Of a stretch of 10,231 nucleotides of DNA, positions 1-7,105 are shown piece by piece. Every line of letters starts with the position of its first letter. The first letter of the stretch is position 1. The position numbers were made by a program, and so were the translations under genes. The DNA lies in assembly GCA_964415975.1 (NCBI GenBank), contig CAYQCN010000022.1, positions 1 through 10,231 on the forward strand, in the 5' to 3' direction. The notes under the pieces are model-generated. The model did not search any database and was not told the DNA's origin. It was given only the letters and a program-made list of their open reading frames with translations. This DNA comes from CAYQCN01 sp964415975. Lineage in GTDB: Bacteria > Patescibacteriota > Saccharimonadia > QS-5-54-17.

Positions 1-1508
1 GTCTTAGGGGTTGGTTCAGACAGGAAGTAGGTTTCGTCGATGGGTTCGTAGTTGATGTCGACAGCCTCGTAAGAGCTGACGAGGTTGAGCCTTCCGCTGC
101 CATATTCTGGATCTGTTGAGGCTTCCATGTCTTCTACTACATCTGAATTCTTATTGAGAACTTCTCTTGTTTTTTCTGGCTTTATATCGGGAACTAGAGA
201 CAATATACCGGCCGCCGCCGCTGCGACATGCGGTGCTGCAAAAGAGGTGCCGGACGCAATCACATAAAGATCTTCATTATCGTGATATGGTGCACTTGCA
301 AGCGGAATACTGCTCCCCGGAGCTACCAAGTCAAGTCCGTCTCCATAGGATGAGAAGCCAGAGCGCTGGTCGTCTTCATCGCTTGACCCTACGGCGATTG
401 TGTACTCGGAGCTTGCTGGATAGCATAAGTTGTCTCCGCCGGTATTGCCAGCGGCAGCAACTGTCACTATGCCGGCTTCGTAGGCGGACTGGATAGCTTG
501 TTCGACCATCTCGTCCTCGAAGTCGCCTCCGCAGTTAGTGAATCCAAGACTTAAATTAATAACATCAGCCTCCATGGCGGTTGCATATTCGATAGCGCCA
601 GCCACAGTAGCTGAGTCGCCCTCACCATATCCATTAAGTGCTCGTAAATTCATAATCTTGGCCTTGTGATCAATGCCAGCAATGCCTTCGTTGTTCCCCG
701 TGGTTGCGGCTACTACTGATGCTACTTGCGTGCCGTGGCCTATATGTACACTGTCATTATCGTTTTTGTTTAGACCTGTATCTTTTCTATCGCAATTATA
801 AGGCTGAGGCTCATTGCTGCCATATATAATATCCTCTTCGGCTTCGTTGTAGTGTGGGCACTCTTCTGCATCCGTCCACACTGGCATAAAATTCCAACCG
901 TACCTGTCATCAACAAACCCATTTCCACTAGTGTCTTCACCGTCAATTTCTTCATCTTTATTTACCCAGCGTCTCGATTCTGCTAGATCAGGATGCAGGC
1001 ATGGTTCATCCGATGGGCAGTAGTCTGAATCTTCCCACGACTGTTCAAAGAGTACACCCGAATCGATAACTGCAACTGTGATGTCGCTACCTCCAGTAGT
1101 TATACCCCAGGCGTCGGATGCCTGTATTGCTTCTAAGTTCCACTGATCAGGGTATTTTGGGTCGTTGGGTTCGTTTAGTGTTCGATAGGTGTAGCTGGGC
1201 AAGGGTCGGGACGTCAGCAGTGAAGGCGACTCTGCTTGTAGGAGTCTAGTATTGGCACTGAACGGGCTATTATCGTAAATAGTGATAATACTCTCGCCTG
1301 ATGGAGTGGGTGTTATGTTTTTAATCTCAACATTGTGACGTCTCGCATCTGCAGCAACTTGCTCCGGGGCGTTGCTTCGTATAAGCAGTGTCCGGTTCTG
1401 CTCTGGACTTTTGTGTTGTTGCTCTGCGGTCAGCGCATCGGTATTGCTAGAGCTAGCTACTATCCATACGATAGCGGAGATAATGACTATGGTGAGATAT
1501 TTGTACAT
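1..1508 (-). CDS. Secreted subtilisin-like serine protease (S8 family), C-terminus beyond window
   Basis: Extracytoplasmic serine endopeptidase of the subtilase family. The reading frame is open from ATG at 1508 to the window edge (502 codons seen, no stop). Residues 1-20 are a short basic start plus a hydrophobic stretch, consistent with a signal peptide or anchor. Residues ~30-110 look like an I9-type propeptide. The peptidase domain follows the typical 'NDPKYPDQWNL' entry. The catalytic set is complete: Asp149 (VIDSG), His258 (GHGT), oxyanion Asn355 (AAGNTGG) and Ser422 (GTSFAAP). The Asp-His spacing of 109 residues is far longer than in classical subtilisin. It holds four cysteines (164, 170, 217, 239) and an acidic 'DGEDTSGNGFVDD' loop resembling calcium-binding loops of thermitase/fervidolysin-type subtilases. 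The last visible residues are Pro/Glu/Thr-rich, suggesting a linker to a further domain or wall anchor. No Shine-Dalgarno is visible at the start. It lies 112 bases downstream of the glycan operon. Family assignment is very secure; the substrate is unknown. Confidence 0.96.
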   Translation of the reverse strand, partial: MYKYLTIVIISAIVWIVASSSNTDALTAEQQHKSPEQNRTLLIRSNAPEQVAADARRHNVEIKNITPTPSGESIITIYDNSPFSANTRLLQAESPSLLTSRPLPSYTYRTLNEPNDPKYPDQWNLEAIQASDAWGITTGGSDITVAVIDSGVLFEQSWEDSDYCPSDEPCLHPDLAESRRWVNKDEEIDGEDTSGNGFVDDRYGWNFMPVWTDAEECPHYNEAEEDIIYGSNEPQPYNCDRKDTGLNKNDNDSVHIGHGTQVASVVAATTGNNEGIAGIDHKAKIMNLRALNGYGEGDSATVAGAIEYATAMEADVINLSLGFTNCGGDFEDEMVEQAIQSAYEAGIVTVAAAGNTGGDNLCYPASSEYTIAVGSSDEDDQRSGFSSYGDGLDLVAPGSSIPLASAPYHDNEDLYVIASGTSFAAPHVAAAAAGILSLVPDIKPEKTREVLNKNSDVVEDMEASTDPEYGSGRLNLVSSYEAVDINYEPIDETYFLSEPTPK

Positions 1509-1550
1509 AAATTTTTGTTTTTCGATTTTGTTATTAGAATTGTTCAGTAA

Positions 1551-1580
1551 TATATAAGCATAAAACCTATAATGTATCAA
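1551..1580 (-). promoter_or_regulatory. Candidate promoter of the subtilase gene
   Basis: Read on the minus strand, a TTGATA (-35 like, 1575-1580) lies 18 bases from TATATA (-10 like, 1551-1556), with TGCT directly before the -10. Transcription would start near 1543, giving a leader of about 35 A/T-rich bases. This would allow expression of the protease separately from the upstream operon. The region is A/T-rich, so chance matches are possible. Confidence 0.4.
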
Positions 1581-1598
1581 TCGAAACAGGCTTCGTTT

Positions 1599-1614
1599 AT
1601 AGACGGCTGTCTAT
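1599..1614 (-). other. Small inverted repeat just after the flippase-like gene
   Basis: A perfect 6-base stem (ATAGAC/GTCTAT) with a 4-base loop lies 6 bases past the stop codon of the flippase-like gene. A second, weaker CGAA/TTCG pairing lies at 1582-1595. Neither is followed by a T-run on the minus strand, so this is at best a weak terminator or an mRNA 3'-end stabiliser. The rest of the 112-base gap (1509-1620) holds only the candidate subtilase promoter. Confidence 0.3.
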
Positions 1615-1620
1615 TAGGTT

Positions 1621-2577
1621 TTACGGATCAGCCTGCCTGTATGCTTTGTTACTAACAGCGGAGCCGTAGAATATGAAGTCGACTGCGATAGACCAAACCC
1701 TGCTTATAACGGCTATTGAAAGAGCAATTTCAACCGGCATTATGGCGGTAAGTAGCAATACCTGTATCCCTTCTTTGACGCCAATGCCACTTGGTGCGAA
1801 AATAGCAAGCATACTAAAGGCATTAGCCAGGTTGCTTACGCCGAATATGTATAGAAAATCTTGCCATGCAATTTCTGGGTAGACTGCTTTGGCTACCAGA
1901 AAAAGTGATATACCGCCGGCAGCCGATGCGATTGTATAGAGTTTGACACCAGTGTATATGGTAGCTCCGTCTATATGATGTGAGGTATCAAACTCTTTTC
2001 TTTTGAGCGTCTTGTATATGAATGCAAGCACTCGATTGAATACCGCAGGGGTGATCGATATTATGCACGCGACCAGCACGCCGAATAATGCTAGACGTAT
2101 CCAGGGGTCGATAAAGTCTGTGCGAGTGTCAACAACCAGTATCGAAAAGGCAATCGCAAAGGTTACTGCAATTTGCAGCCCCCCTTCAAGTAGGGAGCTG
2201 ATTGCAAGTTTATTTTTTGATATACCATGTTTTGAAGCAAAGTAGATTTTCCCCAATATCCAAGGGGCTTTCCCAGGTATATATCTTCCGAGCCAGGCTT
2301 TTGCATATACATTAATTAATTCCGCAGAATAGTAGATATTAGCTGTGCCGAGCTTGCGCAAAATGGCAACCCATGTGTAGGCACTTAAATATCTAGTAAA
2401 AATACCGAATACAGTTGCCGCTAAGATGTAGTACCAGTTTATGCTTATGGCTTCTATTTGTGAAAAATCTAAGTTGTCTATGTATAGAAATAAGAATAGT
2501 ATCAAGAGCCCATAAAACGAAACAGCGAAGATTGTGCCGAGGTGTGTTCGTAGGTAGTGAAGGAGTGAGTTGTGCAT
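1621..2577 (-). CDS. Flippase-like integral membrane protein (LPG synthase transmembrane / UPF0104 / AglD-like family)
   Basis: A 318-residue polytopic membrane protein with about seven to eight hydrophobic segments (roughly 14-33, 47-66, 127-150, 159-178, 210-228, 240-260, 270-288 and 290-306). Two family hallmarks are visible: 'YIPGK' at 99-103 and 'PSGIGVKEG' at 262-270, the latter matching the conserved P-G-G-hydrophobic-G-x-x-E motif near the end of this family. Members include the flippase half of MprF and proteins next to dolichyl/polyprenyl-phosphate sugar synthases. There is no C-terminal lysyl-transferase domain, so it is not a full MprF. The ATG at 2577 follows the pyruvyl transferase stop by 26 bases, with only a weak AGG in front, so it probably depends on operon read-through. 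Its place at the end of a glycan operon suggests a role in handling a lipid-linked sugar. That role is inferred; the family fold is well supported. Confidence 0.9.
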   Translation of the reverse strand: MHNSLLHYLRTHLGTIFAVSFYGLLILFLFLYIDNLDFSQIEAISINWYYILAATVFGIFTRYLSAYTWVAILRKLGTANIYYSAELINVYAKAWLGRYIPGKAPWILGKIYFASKHGISKNKLAISSLLEGGLQIAVTFAIAFSILVVDTRTDFIDPWIRLALFGVLVACIISITPAVFNRVLAFIYKTLKRKEFDTSHHIDGATIYTGVKLYTIASAAGGISLFLVAKAVYPEIAWQDFLYIFGVSNLANAFSMLAIFAPSGIGVKEGIQVLLLTAIMPVEIALSIAVISRVWSIAVDFIFYGSAVSNKAYRQADP

Positions 2578-2603
2578 GAGCCTATGTTTGATGTGGTTAC
2601 TTA

Positions 2604-3821
2604 TTATGATGTGTCGGTACAGTTGTCGAACGTGGCCCGGATGTCTTTCTTCATCATTGCAATCTTGTCCGATTGGGTAGCCCGTATGGAGTCACGTTCA
2701 GTGAATAAGCTGTCGATTTTGGACTTAAACTCAGGCATCATATTCTCTTCAATCAGCGATTCAACCGGATAGCTGAATCGCTCCATGTCGGTCTGCTTGA
2801 AGAATAATCGGCCCTTATCGACATAATAGAACACCAGTGTAGGGACGCTTGCAATTGTAGCGAGTATGGTGGAGTGGAGTCGGACGCCCACAAAAGCCTT
2901 GCATCGTCCTATTACAGTAATAAGCTCCTGGGGAGAGAGTTCGTCTCTATCGATTAGTCTGGTTCGGTCGGAATGTTTCATTAAAGATATGACGCGACGT
3001 GCAATGCCTGGGTCGTTCTCGCCCTCAGATAAGTGCATCGGAACGAATAGGATGTTAGTGTCGTGTTTCTCGACAGTGTAGTCGGCTAGTTCGGCGATGT
3101 TCTGGTAAAGCTGCTTTGATTTTTTAGTTTCTTGAATCTTAGGCTTGAACATATGTCTATATTTGTATGGCAGTAGACCGCCGTGCTTGTAGTGAAACCA
3201 GGCTTTGGGTGCAAATCCGGTACAGTTGTTTATGAAGTTTGAGTCTATGTCATATTGCTTAGACAGCTTGCTTTCCAGGGTTTTATCGAGCGGAGCTGGA
3301 TCATCCATGATAGCAGTATCATACGATGCGATAACTGGACTCTTTGTGCCCCAGTTCAGTAGTTTGTCTTTCGATTCCTGATCGCGTACAGGGAAGGCTT
3401 TGGTGCGGTTTACGATGAAAGCTATCCCTTTCTTGCTCGAAGTTGCTGAAGTAGGGCCTATGCCTTGGTAAAAGCCATACAGGTCTTTGTTGACTAGGTA
3501 GATAAGGTACATTTTGACTACCCAGTACCAAAGTGCGAGTTTGTTGGTGTAGTCTTTCATTATTTCGCCACCACCCCAGAGAACCATATCAGATTTTCGA
3601 GCCCAATGCATTGTGCGCATCATATTGACAGGATTAACGCTCTGAACGGGAATTTTCAAGAATTTTATACCCATCCACTCCGCATCGCGCACTGGGTTTT
3701 CTGAAAAGCCAATTATTTCGGCTTGGGGCCACTTGTCTTTGAGCATCTTAATACTGCCCGAAAGAATGGCTCTATCGCCACGGTTATTGGGTGAGTCTGG
3801 ATGAACTATTAGAATTTTCAC
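2604..3821 (-). CDS. Polysaccharide pyruvyl transferase family protein (CsaB-like)
   Basis: Likely transfers an enolpyruvyl/pyruvyl group from phosphoenolpyruvate onto a sugar of a surface glycan, making an acidic ketal. The 405-residue protein shows the family's GT-B-like pattern: 'NNRGDRAIL' at 12-20, 'LWGGGEIM' at 81-88, 'GFYQGIGP' at 116-123, 'VRDQES' at 145-150 and the C-terminal signature 'GVRLHS' at 312-317 with Arg314 and His316. I place the start at the GTG at 3821, not at the in-frame ATG at 3872. The GTG directly precedes KILIVHPD, has a strong AAAGGAG ribosome site 5 bases away, and makes a 4-base GTGA overlap with the upstream gene. Residues 200-245 carry an unusual basic, aromatic stretch between the two halves. 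Some family members are annotated as colanic acid or exopolysaccharide enzymes without proven pyruvylation, so the exact acceptor is unknown. Confidence 0.9.
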   Translation of the reverse strand: MKILIVHPDSPNNRGDRAILSGSIKMLKDKWPQAEIIGFSENPVRDAEWMGIKFLKIPVQSVNPVNMMRTMHWARKSDMVLWGGGEIMKDYTNKLALWYWVVKMYLIYLVNKDLYGFYQGIGPTSATSSKKGIAFIVNRTKAFPVRDQESKDKLLNWGTKSPVIASYDTAIMDDPAPLDKTLESKLSKQYDIDSNFINNCTGFAPKAWFHYKHGGLLPYKYRHMFKPKIQETKKSKQLYQNIAELADYTVEKHDTNILFVPMHLSEGENDPGIARRVISLMKHSDRTRLIDRDELSPQELITVIGRCKAFVGVRLHSTILATIASVPTLVFYYVDKGRLFFKQTDMERFSYPVESLIEENMMPEFKSKIDSLFTERDSIRATQSDKIAMMKKDIRATFDNCTDTS

Positions 3822-5065
3822 GAACGCTCCTTTAGTAGGTGATATATGTGCTGATCTGCGACAGTGCCCCAATCGAGCTCAATCGAAGATGTTTGAGCAG
3901 CTTGTTTGATAACGTCCAAATGGTCTTGGTCGAGGTTGGCTATCGCCTGAATCGATTTGGCGAGCGCGTCGACGTCTTTTTCAGGGACGATGTAGCCATT
4001 GACGCTGTCTTCAATGATAACATCTGCACCGCTCGCGTCTGTAGCGATGCATATTTTTCCTGCGGCCAAAGCTTCCATGATGACTACGGGTAATCCCTCG
4101 CGGGAGCCATCCTCGGCAATGATAGATGTAACGGCTACGATGTCTGCTAGGTGAAAATAATCTTCTTTTGGCGTGCCACTAATGTAGCCGGTGAACTCAA
4201 CAGTATCGTTTAGGTTGAGTTCTGTCGTGAGCTGCTGTAGCTCCTCTCTGAGCGGGCCATCGCCAGCTATTACTAGGTGTAGGTCGCTATCTTTTTGGGA
4301 TGCTTTTTCAAAGGCCTGAATTAGATATTCGATGCCTTTTATTCGTGCAAGCCGGCCAATAAAAAGAATTGTTTTCTTTCCTGTGAGTCCATATTCTGCC
4401 TTGAGATCTTCTCTGCTTTTCCTTGGTGCGCTGAACTTGGATGTGTCTACTCCCATGGGGATAATCTCTACTTTTGAAGACAACTTATCTTCCCATTGGC
4501 TGTCACTAAAAAATATCTTCATTCGCTCAAGAGTGCGTTGACTGACAGCCGTGACAGCTGTGGCTCTAGGCAGAAATCGTCGGACAATCATGCCGCCAAA
4601 GGGTATTTTTTTCCAGATCTCTACATCGCTTGCATGGCTGGTGAGCACCCAGGGTCGCTTAGTGAATGAAGAGACTATTGATGCGACTATGCCCTGGGGT
4701 GTAAACCAGTGCGCGTAGATGATGTCTGGTTGTATTTTTCGCACGAGCCGCAAAAGAGCAAAAAATTCGAAAAAAAACAAAAAGGGGACTTGTAAGTAAA
4801 AAAATTTATTACTTTCTATAGCTGGCACTATGCCTCTGCCGGCAAGCTTTTGGTATTTGGACGGCCAAAAGTATGAGAATCGATGCTCTTTGAAGTAGTC
4901 GGTTGCGCTAAATTTATCAGTCTCGTTGCTGTAGTGCGGTGCTAAGACATGAAAGTCTAGGCTAGGGTTTTGTTTCTTCATGTGAATAATCTGTTCGCGT
5001 ACAAAGGCTGGCGCTTTGTCTTTTTCATGAGCAGGAAAAGTAGAGGCGACTACTAAAACTTTCAC
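3818..5065 (-). CDS. Glycosyltransferase family 4 (GT-B fold)
   Basis: A cytoplasmic or membrane-associated retaining glycosyltransferase of 415 residues. The N-terminal acceptor half starts 'MKVLVVASTFPAHEKDKAPAF' (residues 1-21), with 'YAHWFTPQGIVA' at 117-128 and 'HASDV' at 144-148. The C-terminal nucleotide-sugar half has 'FIGRLARIKG' at 235-244, 'IAGDGPLREEL' at 266-276 and the E-x7-E signature (Glu323 and Glu331 in 'EGLPVVIMEALAAG'). A hydrophobic, aromatic patch at ~88-106 (FFYLQVPFLFFFEFFALL) may dock it on the membrane. The GTG start shares one base with the galE stop (TAGTG), and its own TGA overlaps the next start (GTGA), so it is coupled on both sides. GGAAAG lies about 10 bases upstream. 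The donor sugar cannot be read from the sequence. It probably adds a sugar during assembly of a surface glycan. Confidence 0.94.
   Translation of the reverse strand: MKVLVVASTFPAHEKDKAPAFVREQIIHMKKQNPSLDFHVLAPHYSNETDKFSATDYFKEHRFSYFWPSKYQKLAGRGIVPAIESNKFFYLQVPFLFFFEFFALLRLVRKIQPDIIYAHWFTPQGIVASIVSSFTKRPWVLTSHASDVEIWKKIPFGGMIVRRFLPRATAVTAVSQRTLERMKIFFSDSQWEDKLSSKVEIIPMGVDTSKFSAPRKSREDLKAEYGLTGKKTILFIGRLARIKGIEYLIQAFEKASQKDSDLHLVIAGDGPLREELQQLTTELNLNDTVEFTGYISGTPKEDYFHLADIVAVTSIIAEDGSREGLPVVIMEALAAGKICIATDASGADVIIEDSVNGYIVPEKDVDALAKSIQAIANLDQDHLDVIKQAAQTSSIELDWGTVADQHIYHLLKERS
3823..3833 (-). promoter_or_regulatory. Strong ribosome binding site fixing the GTG start of the pyruvyl transferase gene
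   Basis: Read on the minus strand, AAAGGAG (3827-3833) sits 5 bases before the GTG at 3821. It lies inside the last codons of the GT4 gene. It is the best Shine-Dalgarno in the window and argues against starting the gene at the in-frame ATG 51 bases upstream. It shows that this organism uses Shine-Dalgarno starts inside operons. Confidence 0.75.
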
Positions 5066-6048
5066 TAATTCATGCTTTCCGGCTGGTAATATTTACTCTG
5101 CCACTCCCAAGCATCTCTTATAATCGAATCAAGATCATATGTCGGACTCCAGCCAAGCTTTTCTCTGGCAAGTGAGTTATCGGCTATGACTCGTGCCTTA
5201 TCTCCGTCTCTGCGAGGTCCTGATTCAACATTAAGGCTCTGGCCCGAAATATCTTCAAGGGTCTCGATGACTTGTTTTATGGAATATCCGCTAGCACTGC
5301 CTAAGTTGATTGGCATGTTGAAGCGTGTGCCCTCAATCATTTGTTCTGCTGCATCGACATGGGCACGAGCAATATCTAGCACGTGTACAAAGTCGCGTAC
5401 GCAGGTGCCATCGCTTGTTGGATAGTCATTGCCGTTTATTGTGAATGTCTTTTGTGATAATAGCGCGTGTATGGCTGTCGGTATAAGCTGTGCGATAAAA
5501 GGATATTCAGGACCGATACGTTTGTAGGCACCTCCTGCATTGAAATAACGAAAGGCTAGCCAATTAAGGCCGTGGGTTGTTTCGTAGCTGTGTAGAATTT
5601 TCTCGGCAAGAAGCTTACTCATGCCGTATGGATTTTCTGGCCTGAGCTCATCATGCTCTTTTACTAGGTCTGAAACCGGCTCTCCATACACTGCAGCAGT
5701 GGAAGAAAGAATGAAGTGCTTAATGCCTTGTGCTATACACGCATCTACAAGATTGTTTACACCAAACGTGTTGTTGTGTAAGTAGTCTTTGGGCTTGGCT
5801 AATGACTCATCAACACGTATCTTGGCTGCGAAATTTAAAACAATGTCGAAATTACTACCTTTCAGCGCACTTTCGATAGCTTCATTGTCTGTAATGTTTG
5901 CTTCTATAAGTTCAATGTCTGAATTGAGATTGTGCGCATGACCGGTGCTTAGATTGTCGAGTATAGTGACCAAGTGGCCTCTTTCCCAGAAAAGGGCAGC
6001 ACTCACTGCTCCAATGTATCCAGCGCCACCTGCTATTAATACTTTCAT
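5065..6048 (-). CDS. galE: UDP-glucose 4-epimerase
   Basis: Interconverts UDP-glucose and UDP-galactose (or the N-acetyl forms) with bound NAD, supplying a donor sugar for the neighbouring transferases. The 327 residues give an extended short-chain dehydrogenase: NAD-binding 'GGAGYIG' at 7-13, 'DNLSTGH' at 31-37, catalytic 'LSSTAAVYG' at 114-122 (active Ser/Thr 116-117) and Tyr141-x3-Lys145 (YGMSK). The long 'GNDYPTSDGTCVRDFVHVLD' block at 206-225 is diagnostic of GalE. The ATG overlaps the GT2 stop by 4 bases (ATGA) with AAGG about 10 bases upstream. Its TAG overlaps the next GTG by one base. The substrate range (GlcNAc or Glc) is not decidable by eye. Identity as a GalE-type epimerase is secure. 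Confidence 0.96.
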   Translation of the reverse strand: MKVLIAGGAGYIGAVSAALFWERGHLVTILDNLSTGHAHNLNSDIELIEANITDNEAIESALKGSNFDIVLNFAAKIRVDESLAKPKDYLHNNTFGVNNLVDACIAQGIKHFILSSTAAVYGEPVSDLVKEHDELRPENPYGMSKLLAEKILHSYETTHGLNWLAFRYFNAGGAYKRIGPEYPFIAQLIPTAIHALLSQKTFTINGNDYPTSDGTCVRDFVHVLDIARAHVDAAEQMIEGTRFNMPINLGSASGYSIKQVIETLEDISGQSLNVESGPRRDGDKARVIADNSLAREKLGWSPTYDLDSIIRDAWEWQSKYYQPESMN

Positions 6049-7013
6049 TGCTTGTTTACCTTGTGAGTTTTGTCATATTGCATCTTCTTGGTGCGATAGA
6101 GTGCATCTTCGTGTAGCTTGCGGTTGATGGCGCTGAGCTCACCGATGAGGCCGAGGGCTATGAGTAGTACGCCGAGAATGATGAGCACGGCGCCGGCTAG
6201 GAGTGACTGGATGTGTGCTCCCAAGGCTTGCTCGGCAAACGCCCATAGGTACAAGAAGCGGAAGAAGGGTAGCGTACCTACTAAGCCGACGATGAGGCCG
6301 GAGCCGACGAATACTTTGAATGGCTTGTACATCATGTAGACACGGATGATGGTCATCATGGAGTTGAAGATGTGTTGGCGCATGCTCTTAAATAGGCGAG
6401 ATTCGCGGGTCTTGGCGTTGGTCTCGATAGGCAGGCTGGCCATAGCCAGACGCTTACGCCCGGCCTGGATGATGGTCTCGGTGCAGTAGCTGAACTCGGT
6501 GACAACATTGAGCTCCATGGCGGCATTGCGCGAGTAGGCGCGGAAGCCACTAACGGAGTCTGGGATGTTGGTGCCGGCGGCTTTGTTGACGATCCAGCTG
6601 CCGAATTTCTGCAAGAGCTTTTTGAGCGGGCTGAAGTGTTTGATGGTGTCGGTCTGTCGGTCGGCGATGACGATATCGGCCTTCTCTTCCAAGATAGGCT
6701 GAATGAGGTCGTTGATGCGCTCTTGGGGGTATTGGTTATCGCCATCGGTGTTGACGATGATATCGGCGCCGAGCTCTAGAGCGTAGTTGACGCCATCGTG
6801 GAAAGAGCGGGCGAGGCCGCGATTGCGACGATGGCGGACGAAGTGGGTGACGCCGTGCTCTTTGGCGACTTCGACAGTCCGATCGGTAGAGCCGTCGTCG
6901 ATGATAAGGATATCGATGCTGTCGATGCCTTTTATCTCTTTAGGTATCGACTCTAGTACGAGGGGCAGGGTCTCTTCTTCGTTCAGGCACGGTATCTGCA
7001 CTACTAGTTTCAT
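6045..7013 (-). CDS. Family 2 glycosyltransferase with C-terminal membrane anchor (polyprenyl-phosphate sugar synthase type)
   Basis: Probably transfers a sugar from a nucleotide donor to polyprenyl phosphate at the inner face of the membrane. The GT-A catalytic domain (1-~215) shows 'IPCLNEEETL' at 7-16, 'IIDDGSTDRT' at 37-46, the DxD metal site Asp90-Gly-Asp92 in 'NTDGDNQYP', and 'SVSGFRAYSR' at 153-162. These match DPM1/GtrB-like enzymes. Two transmembrane helices follow (~233-253 and ~266-291), then a basic tail. The length of 322 is normal for the type. This is the first gene of the minus-strand operon. The ATG at 7013 has GGAG 5 bases upstream, and the stop overlaps galE (ATGA). Most of the gene has a GC content near 58-60%, like the right half of the window, whereas its last ~20 codons and the following genes are much poorer in GC. 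The donor could be GDP-mannose, given the guanylyltransferase nearby, but UDP-glucose or UDP-galactose is equally possible. Confidence 0.92.
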   Translation of the reverse strand: MKLVVQIPCLNEEETLPLVLESIPKEIKGIDSIDILIIDDGSTDRTVEVAKEHGVTHFVRHRRNRGLARSFHDGVNYALELGADIIVNTDGDNQYPQERINDLIQPILEEKADIVIADRQTDTIKHFSPLKKLLQKFGSWIVNKAAGTNIPDSVSGFRAYSRNAAMELNVVTEFSYCTETIIQAGRKRLAMASLPIETNAKTRESRLFKSMRQHIFNSMMTIIRVYMMYKPFKVFVGSGLIVGLVGTLPFFRFLYLWAFAEQALGAHIQSLLAGAVLIILGVLLIALGLIGELSAINRKLHEDALYRTKKMQYDKTHKVNKQ

Positions 7014-7034
7014 GGCGACTCCACTTGGTTAATA

Positions 7035-7068
7035 TCTATACTGTAGCGCTAAAGGGTGAGACTGCGCA
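7035..7068 (-). promoter_or_regulatory. Candidate promoter of the glycan operon
   Basis: On the minus strand, TTGCGC (7063-7068) lies 18 bases before GCTACAGT/TATAGA (7035-7045). The GCTACAGT resembles the TGCTACAAT boxes of the plus strand with two changes. Transcription would start near 7030, leaving a short leader that contains the GGAG ribosome site of the GT2 gene. Its position in the 92-base divergent gap makes a promoter necessary here; the exact boxes are uncertain. Confidence 0.4.
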
Positions 7069-7088
7069 AACCCCTGGTTTTGCTCGAT

Positions 7089-7097
7089 TGCTATAAT
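7089..7097 (+). promoter_or_regulatory. Extended -10 promoter (TGCTATAAT) for the Nudix-like gene
   Basis: TGCTATAAT is a perfect -10 box with the TG extension. No convincing -35 box sits 17 bases upstream. Only 8 bases separate it from the GTG at 7106, so transcription should begin at or within a base or two of the start codon. That implies a leaderless mRNA, and no Shine-Dalgarno could fit. Confidence 0.7.
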
Positions 7098-7105
7098 ATC
7101 GAATA

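Noticed and set aside
85..955. Open frames on both strands inside the protease gene (85-267, 167-496, 770-955)
   Set aside because: They lie inside a frame with the full subtilase catalytic set, have low-complexity or Arg/Cys-rich translations, and show no recognisable domain.
1..1508. Possible frameshift or pseudogene in the protease
   Set aside because: Asp149, His258, Asn355 and Ser422 all fall in one frame with the ATG at 1508, and no internal stop was found.
1582..1614. Rho-independent terminator between the flippase-like and protease genes
   Set aside because: The stems are only 4-6 bases long and are not followed by a T-run on the minus strand.
3822..3872. Longer N-terminus for the pyruvyl transferase starting at ATG 3872
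   Set aside because: The extra 17 residues are not family-like and would overlap the GT4 gene by 55 bases. The GTG at 3821 has a strong AAAGGAG site, and the conserved protein begins right there.
6356..6745. 129-residue minus-strand frame inside the GT2 gene
   Set aside because: Its Ser/Pro/Thr-rich translation is typical of a frame-shifted shadow in GC-rich DNA, and the GT2 frame covering it carries all the conserved motifs.
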